DNA of 25,411 bases. It comes from an uncultured Clostridium sp. (lineage in GTDB: Bacteria > Bacillota > Clostridia > Lachnospirales > Lachnospiraceae). The position numbers and the translations under genes were made by a program. The stretch covers positions 1-25,411 of the forward strand of contig URUX01000013.1 in assembly GCA_900551135.1 (NCBI GenBank), in the 5' to 3' direction. Positions 14,412 through 23,266 of this stretch are shown here, piece after piece. The notes below the pieces were generated by a model. That model did no database searches. It saw only the letters and a list, made by a program, of their open reading frames with translations, and was not told the DNA's origin. Positions within the stretch are counted from its first letter, which is position 1. The number at the start of each line of letters is the position of its first letter.

Positions 14412-15227
14412 ATGCTGACTTACCTGCTGTATGGACAGCGGATTATCAAAAAATATATCTCCGATGAAATCACGGTTTATGCCGCCCAGGCGTCATTTTT
14501 TATTATTATGGCCGCCTTCCCCTTTACCATACTGATGCTGTCGATTATCCAGGTAATCCCAAGTATCAGCCAGAACGATCTGCTGGAACTTCTGGGACTA
14601 ATCGTCCCGCACCAGTTCAATCAGATCCTCTTTAGCCTGGTAAACAGCCTGTATACCGAATCACCGGCAACTCTGCTGTCCCTGTCTGCTGTGGCCGCTT
14701 TATGGTCAGCCTCCAAAGGAATGCTTGGCATTGCAAAGGGGCTGAACCGGATTCAGGGAGACCATTCCCACAGAGGATACCTGATAACCCGTATCATCTG
14801 TTCCGGATACACCATCGTCTTTATTCTGGTATGTATTCTTTCCCTGGTTCTTCTGGTATTCGGCGATACCCTCAGCCGGTTTATTCTTAAGGTTTTTCCG
14901 TTTTTAGCATCCATCACCCAGTATATCATAAATGTCCGCACTCTGCTATCCCTGGGAACCTTAATCTTCTGTTTCACCGGACTGTATACCTTTGTCCCCA
15001 ACCGGGAACTTCATTGGCGCAGCCAAATCCCCGGAGCATTGTTTTCTACCCTGTGCTGGATTGGAATCTCCTTTGGATTTTCCATCTACTTCCGCTATTT
15101 TAATCAGTTTTCCTACACTTATGGAAGTCTGACGGCAGTCGTCCTGCTGATGCTGTGGCTGTACTGCTGCATCTGCGCCCTGTTTTTAGGGGCTGAGGTT
15201 AATTACTTTTATAGTCAGAAAGAGTAA
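14412..15227 (+). CDS. YihY/BrkB-family integral membrane protein
   Basis: A 271-residue polytopic membrane protein of the YihY/virulence factor BrkB family (once misnamed ribonuclease BN). It has the usual length and about six hydrophobic helices. Family-typical stretches are YAAQASFFIIMAAFPFTILM (residues 23-42), LSAVAALWSASKGMLGIAKG, a late YGSLTAVVLLMLWLYCCICA and the ending FLGAEVNYFYS. ATG 14412 follows AAAGGAG at eight bases. The biochemical role is not established; transport or membrane-lipid roles have been suggested for the family. It is divergent from the ABC exporter and ends at a strong terminator, so it is a single-gene unit. Confidence 0.92.
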   Translation: MLTYLLYGQRIIKKYISDEITVYAAQASFFIIMAAFPFTILMLSIIQVIPSISQNDLLELLGLIVPHQFNQILFSLVNSLYTESPATLLSLSAVAALWSASKGMLGIAKGLNRIQGDHSHRGYLITRIICSGYTIVFILVCILSLVLLVFGDTLSRFILKVFPFLASITQYIINVRTLLSLGTLIFCFTGLYTFVPNRELHWRSQIPGALFSTLCWIGISFGFSIYFRYFNQFSYTYGSLTAVVLLMLWLYCCICALFLGAEVNYFYSQKE

Positions 15228-15240
15228 ACTCTGTTCATGA

Positions 15241-15289
15241 AAAAATCCGGAAAGATTCCTTCTGTTTCTTGGAATCCTTCCGGATTTTT
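15241..15289. terminator. Strong bidirectional terminator
   Basis: 19-base arms (15241-15259 and 15271-15289) with one mismatch and an 11-base loop. The stem core is AATCCGGAA/TTCCGGATT, flanked by A5 and T5. It serves the YihY gene on the plus strand and hemL on the minus strand, which meet here. 15290-15343 has nothing further. Confidence 0.9.
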
Positions 15290-15343
15290 CGCGTTTCACA
15301 TGTATGAATCATATGATAAGTATTGAAGGAAGACTGCATTCCG

Positions 15344-16627
15344 CTACTGCTGCTCTTCCAGATACTCTCCTAAAATATCCATGGTAATATCAATCAGTTC
15401 CCTGGTATGGGCATTGGATATGAAAATGGATTCAAACTGGGATGGAGCCATGCTGACGCCGTTGGTAATCATATGGTTAAAGTAACGGCCAAATTCGGCT
15501 GTATCTGCGGTCTTGGCATCCTCATAATTACATACCGGACGATCGGTAAAGAAAATACAGCTTAAAGAACCTACGCCATTTACCTGCCAGTTCTTTCCGT
15601 ACTTTTCAAACAGCTTCTTTACACTGGTACGGTAGTAATCGCCTAATCCGTTGATATAATCATAAATCTCGGGATGCTGGTTTAACATGGTAAGTTCTGC
15701 AAGTCCTGCAGACATGGCTACCGGATTGCCGCTTAAGGTACCTGCCTGGTATACGCCGCCTAAAGGCGCTACCAGTTCCATCAGTTCTCTGCGCCCGCCG
15801 TAACATCCTACCGGCATACCTCCGCCGATAATCTTTCCAAAGGTGCTTAAATCCGGGGTAATCCCAAAGTAACCCTGGGCTCCTGCCTTGCTTAACCGGA
15901 ATCCGGTAATCACTTCATCAAAAATCAGCAGCGCGCCTTCTCTGGTACAAATATCCCGCATAGCCTGTAAAAATCCTTCTTTTGGAGGAACCAGACCCAT
16001 ATTGCCTGCAACCGGCTCCAGAATTACGGCTGCAATCTGTCCCGGATACTGTTCAAACAGCTTTTCTACGCTGGATGGATCATTATAAACAGCGGTCAGG
16101 GTATCCTCCGCACATCCTGCCGGAACCCCTAAACTATCTGGAATCCCGCTGGTCATAGCGCCAGAACCAGCCTTTACCAGCATAGAGTCCGAATGTCCGT
16201 GGTAACAGCCTGCAAATTTTAAAATCTTATTGCGTCCTGTAAATCCTCGTGCAAGGCGGACTGCTGACATAACAGCCTCTGTTCCGGAATTTACCATACG
16301 CATCATTTCCATAGAAGGAACCATCTCTTTAATCAGTTCAGCCACCTGAACTTCAATTCCTGTAGCTGCGCCAAAGCTTAATCCTTTTTCCGCAGCCTTT
16401 ACCACTGCCTCATAGACAGCCGGATGATTGTGTCCCAGAATCATAGGCCCCCAGGAACCAATATAATCAATATAGCGGTTTCCATCTACATCCCATACAT
16501 AGGGGCCTCTGGCCCGTTCGATAAATCTGGGGCTGCTGCCTACTGCCCGAAATGCCCGGACAGGGCTGTTGACGCCGCCTGGCATTAAATTTACCGCTTC
16601 ACTAAATAACTGCTCTGATTTTGTCAT
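15344..16627 (-). CDS. hemL: Glutamate-1-semialdehyde 2,1-aminomutase
   Basis: PLP enzyme that converts glutamate-1-semialdehyde to 5-aminolevulinate in the C5 route to tetrapyrroles. The 427-residue length is typical. Visible family marks are MPGGVNSPVRAF at residues 15-26, NSGTEAVMSAVRLAR, CYHGHSD, LIFDEVITGFR (235-244) and the PLP lysine K265 in TFGKIIGGGMPVG. The ATG at 16625-16627 overlaps the hemB stop codon by one base (TAATG), so the genes are translationally coupled. In a strict anaerobe the product most likely feeds corrinoid or sirohaem synthesis, in line with the B12-dependent methionine synthase nearby. Confidence 0.97.
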   Translation of the reverse strand: MTKSEQLFSEAVNLMPGGVNSPVRAFRAVGSSPRFIERARGPYVWDVDGNRYIDYIGSWGPMILGHNHPAVYEAVVKAAEKGLSFGAATGIEVQVAELIKEMVPSMEMMRMVNSGTEAVMSAVRLARGFTGRNKILKFAGCYHGHSDSMLVKAGSGAMTSGIPDSLGVPAGCAEDTLTAVYNDPSSVEKLFEQYPGQIAAVILEPVAGNMGLVPPKEGFLQAMRDICTREGALLIFDEVITGFRLSKAGAQGYFGITPDLSTFGKIIGGGMPVGCYGGRRELMELVAPLGGVYQAGTLSGNPVAMSAGLAELTMLNQHPEIYDYINGLGDYYRTSVKKLFEKYGKNWQVNGVGSLSCIFFTDRPVCNYEDAKTADTAEFGRYFNHMITNGVSMAPSQFESIFISNAHTRELIDITMDILGEYLEEQQ

Positions 16628-17613
16628 TACCCGATTCTCCCCTCATCCATGAACTTTGCCAGTTCTTTTGCATAATAGGTCAGCAGAATATTACATCCTG
16701 CCCGATAAATGCTGGCAGCAGTTTCACAAATCAAATTGTCTTCATCAATATATCCCAGCTTTGCTCCCGCCTTAATCATGGCGTACTCGCCGCTGACGCT
16801 GTAAGCCGCTACCGGAAGATCGATGGTGTCTGCAGTCTCACGAATAATATCCAGATAAGACAGAGCCGGCTTAATCATAATAATGTCAGCGCCCTCTTCA
16901 ATATCAGAAAAGACCTCTTTTAAAGCTTCTTTCCGGTTGTGGTAGTCCATCTGGTAACTCTTTCTGTCCCCAAAAGACGGAGCAGATCCGGCTGCATCAC
17001 GGAACGGGCCGTAAAAGCCAGATGCGTATTTTGCTGCATAGGACATAATCGGGGTTGTTTCATATCCATGGATATCTAAAATTTCCCGGATAGCGGCAAC
17101 CCGGCCATCCATCATGTCTGACGGCGCTACCATGTCCGCACCTGCCTGAACCTGGGACAGGGCAATCTTTGCCAGGGAGTCCAGGGTTTTGTCATTATCC
17201 ACATACTGGCCGTCTAAAATACCGCAGTGTCCATGGGATGTATATTCGCACATACACACATCGCCAATGTAATATAATTCCGGCACACTCTCTTTCGCCT
17301 TCCGAAATGCTTTCTGGATAATTCCGTCTTCTGCATAAGCGCCGCTTCCGCAGGAGTCTTTGTGATCGGGAATACCAAACAGCATAACGCTTGGAACCCC
17401 TGCCTTTGCAACCTCTTCCAGCGCTTCCGGCAGCCGATCTACACTATAACGGAACTGTCCCGGCATTGTCGGAATTTCTTCTTTTATATTTGTACCTTCT
17501 TTCACAAACATGGGGTAAATCAGAGAAGATTTATCCATTCGGGTTTCCCGAACCATTTTCCGAAGAAGGGGGGTGGTACGCAGCCTTCTTGGTCTTTGAA
17601 TTAAATCAATCAT
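16627..17613 (-). CDS. hemB: Delta-aminolevulinic acid dehydratase (porphobilinogen synthase)
   Basis: Condenses two 5-aminolevulinate molecules to porphobilinogen, the step after HemL. It is 328 residues, the normal size. Active-site lysines are K195 (SYAAKYASGFYGPF) and K248 (IMIKPALSYLDI). DVCMCEYTSHGHCG gives C120, C122 and C130, the zinc-dependent type of site. APSDMMDGRV (164-172 region) is another signature. ATG 17611-17613 follows AGAGGA at about eight bases. It is the first gene of hemB-hemL, with a promoter at 17652-17681. hemA, hemC and hemD are not in the window, so the pathway must be completed elsewhere. Confidence 0.97.
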   Translation of the reverse strand: MIDLIQRPRRLRTTPLLRKMVRETRMDKSSLIYPMFVKEGTNIKEEIPTMPGQFRYSVDRLPEALEEVAKAGVPSVMLFGIPDHKDSCGSGAYAEDGIIQKAFRKAKESVPELYYIGDVCMCEYTSHGHCGILDGQYVDNDKTLDSLAKIALSQVQAGADMVAPSDMMDGRVAAIREILDIHGYETTPIMSYAAKYASGFYGPFRDAAGSAPSFGDRKSYQMDYHNRKEALKEVFSDIEEGADIIMIKPALSYLDIIRETADTIDLPVAAYSVSGEYAMIKAGAKLGYIDEDNLICETAASIYRAGCNILLTYYAKELAKFMDEGRIG

Positions 17614-17651
17614 AATACATCCTCTTTTCTCTTATGATGCGTTTGTCTTAT

Positions 17652-17681
17652 ACTATAGCACATGTTACAATCCAAAATCAA
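17652..17681 (-). promoter_or_regulatory. Promoter of hemB-hemL
   Basis: Minus-strand -35 TTGATT (17681-17676), 18-base spacer, -10 TATAGT (17657-17652). It lies over the 3' end of the upstream AlgX-like gene. Its -10 context GCTATAGTAT is the same as in the metF promoter. Confidence 0.5.
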
Positions 17682-18582
17682 TCAGATTGTAGTCCTTCAG
17701 CGCCCACACACTGTACATTAATACAACCGTATCCGGTTTGTTTTCTTTTAAATAGTCTTTCACAGAGATCTTAGGCTCTACCCGTAAATCAATAGCCTCT
17801 ATTTCTTCAATCCCAAGGCTCAAAAAACTGGCCGCCGGCCGGACAAAGGAATCCTTTAAAAACAGCAGTTTTTTCTTATTTTTTGCTTCTTTATTGGTAA
17901 TCCGGACCAGATTATAATCATCCCCCATGTAAACTGCATAGGGAATATGACCTTCGTCATAATAACCGGAATCTGTTATCTGGCTCCAGTCCAGAAGCGC
18001 CTCTGAAAAATCTCCTTCCCGAACCAGGTTCCGTTCCGGTACTTCCATCCGGAGATGACTTTCAAAATCCGGCAGGATAACGGAAATATCGTCCACTCCC
18101 CCAAAATATTTTCCAGTTCTCTTTCCATAAGACCCAAGAAATCCTTTTGGAAAATCCTTCTGGGAAAACCGGCTTCGATCCGTCAGGCCTTCCTCAATGT
18201 CATAGCCGTAATCCGCATTTAAACGCTGAACCAGCTTCTGATATCCCCAAAAGGCCCCTTCCGAATTCCAGTGATGATCCGTATGGAAAAAAAGTTCCTC
18301 GTGGGACAGTCCTTCTTCATGAAGACTTTCCCTCAGATCCAGTACGGGAACCCCTGCTGCTTTCAGACTGTCTGCCACCTGGTCGGCGCCGGGGTTCACC
18401 TCATCCGGTACTCCCAAAGGAAGCCCCGTATCATACCGGCACACCTTGGAAGGCGCAAATACACAAAGCAGGGGAATATCCAGTTCATTACAGTATTCAT
18501 TCAGTTCTATCAGACTATCCGCTGTATCTTCTATATTAAAATGGTTGCCAAGACGCTCTAAATCACCGTTGTCCAGCCGCAC
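17665..18582 (-). CDS. AlgX/AlgJ-like SGNH/DHHW protein, N-terminus missing
   Basis: Resembles the acetyltransfer partner proteins encoded next to MBOAT/AlgI acyltransferases. The motif FFHTDHHWNSEGAFW and the later LLFLKDSFVRPAASFL place it in the AlgX/AlgJ SGNH-like group that modifies extracellular polymers. Such proteins usually begin with a membrane anchor and about 100 further residues. Here the only in-frame start is GTG 18580-18582, which has no ribosome site. The frame is open upstream to the MBOAT stop codon at 18715 without any ATG, and the 43 intervening codons (ending KRLAFLRTCNDT) look coding but hold no anchor. A 10-base inverted repeat (18662-18707) lies in that gap. I infer a 5' truncation; the product, if made, would not be exported. 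Confidence 0.65.
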   Translation of the reverse strand: MRLDNGDLERLGNHFNIEDTADSLIELNEYCNELDIPLLCVFAPSKVCRYDTGLPLGVPDEVNPGADQVADSLKAAGVPVLDLRESLHEEGLSHEELFFHTDHHWNSEGAFWGYQKLVQRLNADYGYDIEEGLTDRSRFSQKDFPKGFLGSYGKRTGKYFGGVDDISVILPDFESHLRMEVPERNLVREGDFSEALLDWSQITDSGYYDEGHIPYAVYMGDDYNLVRITNKEAKNKKKLLFLKDSFVRPAASFLSLGIEEIEAIDLRVEPKISVKDYLKENKPDTVVLMYSVWALKDYNLIDFGL

Positions 18583-18661
18583 CGTATCATTGCAGGTGCG
18601 TAAAAAAGCCAGTCTTTTGGCCAGACCGTTCCCTTCAATATTTCTGCTAAAAATGCAACGG

Positions 18662-18707
18662 TTCAGGACGGGGCATCTTTTTGCGCCAGATTTCCCGCCG
18701 TCCTGAA
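18662..18707 (-). terminator. Inverted repeat after MBOAT gene, terminator-like
   Basis: Perfect arms TTCAGGACGG and CCGTCCTGAA (18707-18698 and 18671-18662 read on the minus strand) with a 26-base loop. A T5 run follows about eight bases later. It begins eight bases after the MBOAT stop. The long loop and offset T-run make it an imperfect terminator. Confidence 0.45.
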
Positions 18708-18714
18708 TGGTTAT

Positions 18715-20138
18715 CTAAAAATTAAAATAAATAAATGGATTGTGTGCACCCATTACCAGTTCCGAAACTGCCAGCAAAAACAAGAGGAACACTCCCCCAT
18801 GAACTGCCAGCTGCCCAGGCTTCCACCCGGTTTCTCTGTCTGCCCAGTTTAGAAGCCTCCCTACTGCAGGCGTACTTCCTAACAGTGCCGCTATCCAGTA
18901 CCACCGATATTCCCATACGTAGTAAAGAGTCCAGGATACCTTGGGAACCGCCTGTTCCAGACCAAACATGGTTTTTAAATAAAGGCCCGCTTCTCCAAGG
19001 CTTTCTGACCGAAACAGTACCCAGCCGCAGACTACTAACACCAGAGTCCAAATCCGGTACAGCCATCCCAGACGAAGTCTTTTTGCCTGTTCTGGAAGTT
19101 CAAGCAGTTTTTCTGCCGTTAAAAGCACGAAATAAAAAAGCCCCCAGCAGATAAAGGTCCAGTTGGCTCCATGCCATACTCCTGTCAAAAACCACACAGC
19201 AAAAAGATTCCGCACCAGTTTCCATCTGGAATCCACTCTGGAACCTCCTAATGGAATATAAACGTAATCCCGGAACCAGGTGCTTAAAGAAATGTGCCAC
19301 CTTCTCCAGAAATCGGTAATGGACTCTGCCATATAAGGATAGCGGAAATTTTCCGGAAAATAAAATCCAAACATCTGTCCCAGCCCAATGGCCATATCGG
19401 AATAGGCTGAAAAATCAAAGTAAATCTGGAAGGTATAGGCAATGGCTCCCAGCCAGGCCCCTCCCATCGTCAGGGCTCCTGCCTCCGGAAGGGTAAATAT
19501 ATAATCTGCAATGACTGCCATGGTATTGGCAACCAGCACTTTTTTGATAAATCCATATACAAACCTGTGAATACCTGCCAGGAAACCGTCTTCCGTTACC
19601 CTTCTGTTGTCAATCTGATCTGCAAAAGTCTCATACCGCACAATGGGACCTGCAATCAGCTGGGGAAAAAGGCAATATAAAGACCGACATTGAGTATATT
19701 TTTCTGCACCTTTCCCTGCTTCCGGTATACGTCTATTACATAAGACATGGCCTGAAACGTAAAAAAAGAAATTCCTATGGGAAGGGCAATGGCAGAAGGA
19801 GGCAAAACCTCCCGTCCTGCTGCCTGATTTACGGTTTCCACAAAAAAATTCATGTATTTATAATAATCCAGGAGAGCCAGATTGCAGACTGTCATAGCAG
19901 CCAAAACCAGCCTGCCTGCTGCCTTCTTTTCCCTGAACTTGTCTGCTGCAAGGCCAAATCCATAGTTCATCACAATGGATATTGTCATGACTTTTACAAA
20001 TTCCGGCTCTCCCCAGGCATAAAACACCATGCTGACAGCCAAAAGCCAAAGGTTTTTTAAGACCTTTGGCATAAGGACATATCCGGCCAGGGTAATGGGC
20101 AGAAACAAAATTAAAAATGACATGCTTGAAAATAACAC
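18715..20138 (-). pseudogene. MBOAT-family O-acyltransferase (AlgI/DltB-like), split by a frameshift
   Basis: Multi-pass membrane O-acyltransferase that adds acyl groups to cell-surface polymers. Two frames together give the normal length of about 475 residues. The first runs from GTG 20136-20138 (nine bases after AAAGGAG) to a stop near 19656 and ends GLYIAFFPS. The second continues, in another frame, QLIAGPIVRYETFADQI and goes on to 18715. It carries the family core WRRWHISLSTWFRDYVYIPL and the catalytic histidine in GVWHGANWTF. Restoring one C in the C4 run at 19662-19665 joins them as FFPQLIAGPIVRYE, the expected family sequence. This is either a real one-base deletion or an assembly error. 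It follows metH by 18 bases, and the AlgX/AlgJ-like partner follows it. Confidence 0.85.
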
Positions 20139-20156
20139 GGTGTCTGCTCCTTTACC

Positions 20157-22580
20157 TTAACGCTCTCTGCAAATCACAGATTCTGCAAAATTTACAGAAG
20201 CCATGGCATCTTTACAGTAACTGTCTGCGCCAATGGTCTCTGCATATCCCCTGGTAAAAACGGCCCCCCCTGCCATGATTTTTACCCAGGGGGCTTTTTC
20301 TCTTAACATGCGGATAGTGGCTTCCATGCTGGGAACCGTAGTCGTCATCAGCGCGCTTAAGCCCACTACCGGTACATGTTCCGCTATGGCCTGCCCCGTA
20401 ATTACCTCCGGCGCCACATCTCTTCCTAAATCAATCACCTGATAGCTGTAATTTTCCAGAAGTACCTTTACGATATTTTTTCCGATATCGTGAATATCGC
20501 CTTTTACGGTAGCCAGAATCACCTTTCCTTTTTTCTCCTGTGTCTGGCCTTTTTTCTGCATCTCCGCTTTCAGCACCTCAAACGCTGCTCCGGCTGCTTC
20601 TGCGCTCATTAATAACTGGGGAAGGAAAATCGTTCCTTTTTCAAAGCCTTTTCCGACAAAATCCAGCGCCGGAATCATAATCTCATTAATCACATCCAAA
20701 GGCTGCTTTTCTGCTGTTAACTCTCCGGCTGCTTTCGCCGCATTTTCCCGAAAGCCCCGCACAATCGCTTCAAACAGGCCGCTTCCCTCGTCTGCCGCAG
20801 CAGCCGGATTCTCTGTCTTTTTCTTTATGGTCTGTCCCAAACCAGTATTCTGACCGCTGTAAATGCTGATATAATCTCCGCACTGGGGATCTAAATCTGC
20901 CAGAGCCCGATAACAATAGTATGCTCTCATCATGGCTTCGGAATTGGGATTGATAATGGCGGCATTTAATCCGCTCTGCAGCGCCATGGTAAAAAATGCT
21001 GCATTAATATGTTCCCGCTGAGGAAGGCCAAAGGAAATATTGGACACTCCCAGAATGCTCTTTCCTCCCAGTTCATCCCGGATTCTTCTCAGCGTCTCCA
21101 GGGTAGTCAGAGCGCCTTTGCTGTCAGAACTTACGGTCATGCACAGGCCGTCAATTAAAATATCTCTGGCGGAAATCCCATACTGCTCTGCCTTTTCGTA
21201 AATTTTCCGGGCAATCCGGATTCTTCCTTCAGCCGTATCCGGAATCCCGTTTTCATCCAGGCAGAGAGCCACCACCGTACCGCCGTATTTTTGAACCAGA
21301 GGGAACACCGCTTCCATGACCTCTTCCTTGCCATTTACCGAATTAATCAGAGGTTTTCCATTGTAAATCCGCATTCCCCGTTCCATGGCTTCCATATTTG
21401 CTGTATCGATTTGAAGAGGCAGATCCGTAATGGCCTGCAGTTCCTTTATGACCTCTTCCATCATAGACGGTTCATCAATCTCCGGAAGACCTACATTGAC
21501 ATCCAGCACATGGGCGCCATTATCCTGCTGTGCTGCTCCTTCTCGCAGAATATAGCCTAAATCATGATCCCGCAGCGCCTGTTTAAATTTAGACTTTCCA
21601 GTAGGATTGATCCGCTCTCCAATAATCACCGGATTTTTGCCTATTACCACTGCCCTGGAATACGAAGAAACAACGGTTCTGCCCTTGTCTTCCGGCCAAA
21701 TTACCGGAATCTCCCTGCAAAGTTCCACAGTCTTTGTAATGTGTTCCGGTGTTGTCCCGCAGCAGCCGCCCACTACCGCTGCCCCCATAGAAGCAATGTC
21801 CCGCATTTCTCTGGCAAAAGTATCGCTGTCAATATCATATACGGTCTTTCCATTCTGGCTTCTTGGAAGTCCTGCATTTGGATTTACAATAACCGGAAGA
21901 GACGTCACCTGTAACAGCTTTTCCACAATCGGCTTCATCTGGACAGGGCCCAATCCACAATTAACGCCAATTCCATCTACACCCAGACCCTCCAGCATGG
22001 CTGTCATGGATTCCACCGTTCCGCCTGTCAGAAGTTTGCCTTTTTCATCAAATACCATGGTAACAAAAACCGGAAGGCTGCAGGCCTCTTTTACGCCCAG
22101 CACTGCTGCTTTTATCTCATAGCTGTCGCTCATAGTCTCAAGCAGAACGGCATCCAGCCCCTCTGCCGCGCCAATCTCTGCGGCTTCGCGGTAAAGCGCC
22201 ACCGCATCCTCAAAATCCAGATCGCCTAACGGTTTTAACAATTTTCCCGTAGGCCCCAGATCCAGCACAATAAAGGCCTCTTTTCCCGACTGGCGAACCG
22301 CCTCTCTGGCATTGGCTGCCGCTGACTGAATAATCGGGGCCAGTTCAAATTCTGCTCCCTTATGAAACTTTAATCCGTTCGCACCAAACGTATTGGTATT
22401 AATAATGTCTGCCCCTGCCTCCAGATAATCCCTGTGAAGCTGGATCAGAAGTTCCGGATGAATAAGATTCCATGTCTCCGGAAGTTCTCCAGGAGCTAAT
22501 CCGTTCGCCTGAAGAATACTTCCGGTACCGCCGTCAAAAAAAAGACGGCGTCTTTTCATTTCTTCTAATATTTTGTGCAT
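20157..22580 (-). CDS. metH: Cobalamin-dependent methionine synthase lacking the reactivation domain
   Basis: Transfers the methyl group of 5-methyltetrahydrofolate to homocysteine through methylcobalamin. The 807 residues contain, in order: the homocysteine domain (about 10-295) with zinc cysteines in GVNCGLGP and GGCCGTTP; the pterin domain (about 320-580) from IIGERINPTGKSKFKQAL; the B12 cap (about 610-690); and the B12 Rossmann domain with DIHDIG (695-700), in which H697 is the cobalt ligand. The AdoMet-binding activation domain found in E. coli-type MetH (about 1200 residues) is absent and is supplied by the upstream gene. ATG 22578-22580 is the start, about nine bases after AAGGGA, 25 bases beyond the activation gene's stop. 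It is the third gene of the metF operon. Confidence 0.95.
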   Translation of the reverse strand: MHKILEEMKRRRLFFDGGTGSILQANGLAPGELPETWNLIHPELLIQLHRDYLEAGADIINTNTFGANGLKFHKGAEFELAPIIQSAAANAREAVRQSGKEAFIVLDLGPTGKLLKPLGDLDFEDAVALYREAAEIGAAEGLDAVLLETMSDSYEIKAAVLGVKEACSLPVFVTMVFDEKGKLLTGGTVESMTAMLEGLGVDGIGVNCGLGPVQMKPIVEKLLQVTSLPVIVNPNAGLPRSQNGKTVYDIDSDTFAREMRDIASMGAAVVGGCCGTTPEHITKTVELCREIPVIWPEDKGRTVVSSYSRAVVIGKNPVIIGERINPTGKSKFKQALRDHDLGYILREGAAQQDNGAHVLDVNVGLPEIDEPSMMEEVIKELQAITDLPLQIDTANMEAMERGMRIYNGKPLINSVNGKEEVMEAVFPLVQKYGGTVVALCLDENGIPDTAEGRIRIARKIYEKAEQYGISARDILIDGLCMTVSSDSKGALTTLETLRRIRDELGGKSILGVSNISFGLPQREHINAAFFTMALQSGLNAAIINPNSEAMMRAYYCYRALADLDPQCGDYISIYSGQNTGLGQTIKKKTENPAAAADEGSGLFEAIVRGFRENAAKAAGELTAEKQPLDVINEIMIPALDFVGKGFEKGTIFLPQLLMSAEAAGAAFEVLKAEMQKKGQTQEKKGKVILATVKGDIHDIGKNIVKVLLENYSYQVIDLGRDVAPEVITGQAIAEHVPVVGLSALMTTTVPSMEATIRMLREKAPWVKIMAGGAVFTRGYAETIGADSYCKDAMASVNFAESVICRER

Positions 22581-22605
22581 CACATTTTCCCTTTTCTTTT
22601 CCTTT

Positions 22606-23253
22606 TTATGTGGAACGCCGGTATATGCAGTCTGTCTTCTCACACACCTCGCACCCTTTTACCTGACAGTGGTAAGGCCTTTTGCTGATTCCCATAACCG
22701 CTGTTACAGACTTGGAAGGCATCATCAAAAGACTGTCCGTCAGCTTAATCCCTATCCGTTTCCCGGCTTCCAGACCGTCTAACAGATGTTTCTGGTTTTC
22801 CAGTGGAAAATCTCCGTATCCAGGGCTGAACCTGGGACGCAGATAAAGGCCTCTGGCCTCATAGTCTTCTTTTTGCTCCTGACATATCCTGTCACAATAG
22901 TCTTCCAGCATAGCCGCTGCTGCAGCCTGCATCACTACTGCTCTGCTCATCTGAAGTCTGGAATACTTCTGAATCAGCTGATCTGCTCCAGTTCCTAACG
23001 TAGCCGCAAAAACAAGTACGTTTTCACAGTCCTTTAAATTTTTGCCAAGGTTCCTGCTTACAGTATGAAAACAGCCGCCATCAATCTCCCGTTCCTCTCT
23101 TAGCACCAGGGGATACTCACGGCACAGATACTTTGGCTCTGTCTCCTGCTCCAGTTCCTTCAGGCAGGATTCCGCCAGTTCCCTGATTCTTTTATCCGGC
23201 TCTGCTTTTCCGTATCCCAGATACCGGAAAATCTCTCTTCTGTTTACTTCCAT
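22606..23253 (-). CDS. Stand-alone methionine synthase activation-domain protein
   Basis: A 215-residue protein matching the C-terminal AdoMet-dependent reactivation domain of MetH. The core motif is RPRFSPGYGDFPLENQ (139-154), followed by GIKLTDSLLMMPSKSVTAVMGIS. In full-length MetH this domain remethylates oxidised cob(II)alamin with AdoMet and an electron donor. The position between metF and a metH lacking the domain supports the same role in trans. Unlike the E. coli domain it ends in CQVKGCEVCEKTDC (C196, C201, C204, C209), which could bind zinc or an iron-sulfur cluster that donates the electron; this is inference. ATG 23251-23253 follows AGAGGA and lies 13 bases after the metF stop. 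Confidence 0.88.
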   Translation of the reverse strand: MEVNRREIFRYLGYGKAEPDKRIRELAESCLKELEQETEPKYLCREYPLVLREEREIDGGCFHTVSRNLGKNLKDCENVLVFAATLGTGADQLIQKYSRLQMSRAVVMQAAAAAMLEDYCDRICQEQKEDYEARGLYLRPRFSPGYGDFPLENQKHLLDGLEAGKRIGIKLTDSLLMMPSKSVTAVMGISKRPYHCQVKGCEVCEKTDCIYRRST

Positions 23254-23266
23254 TGGCTTCCTCTTT

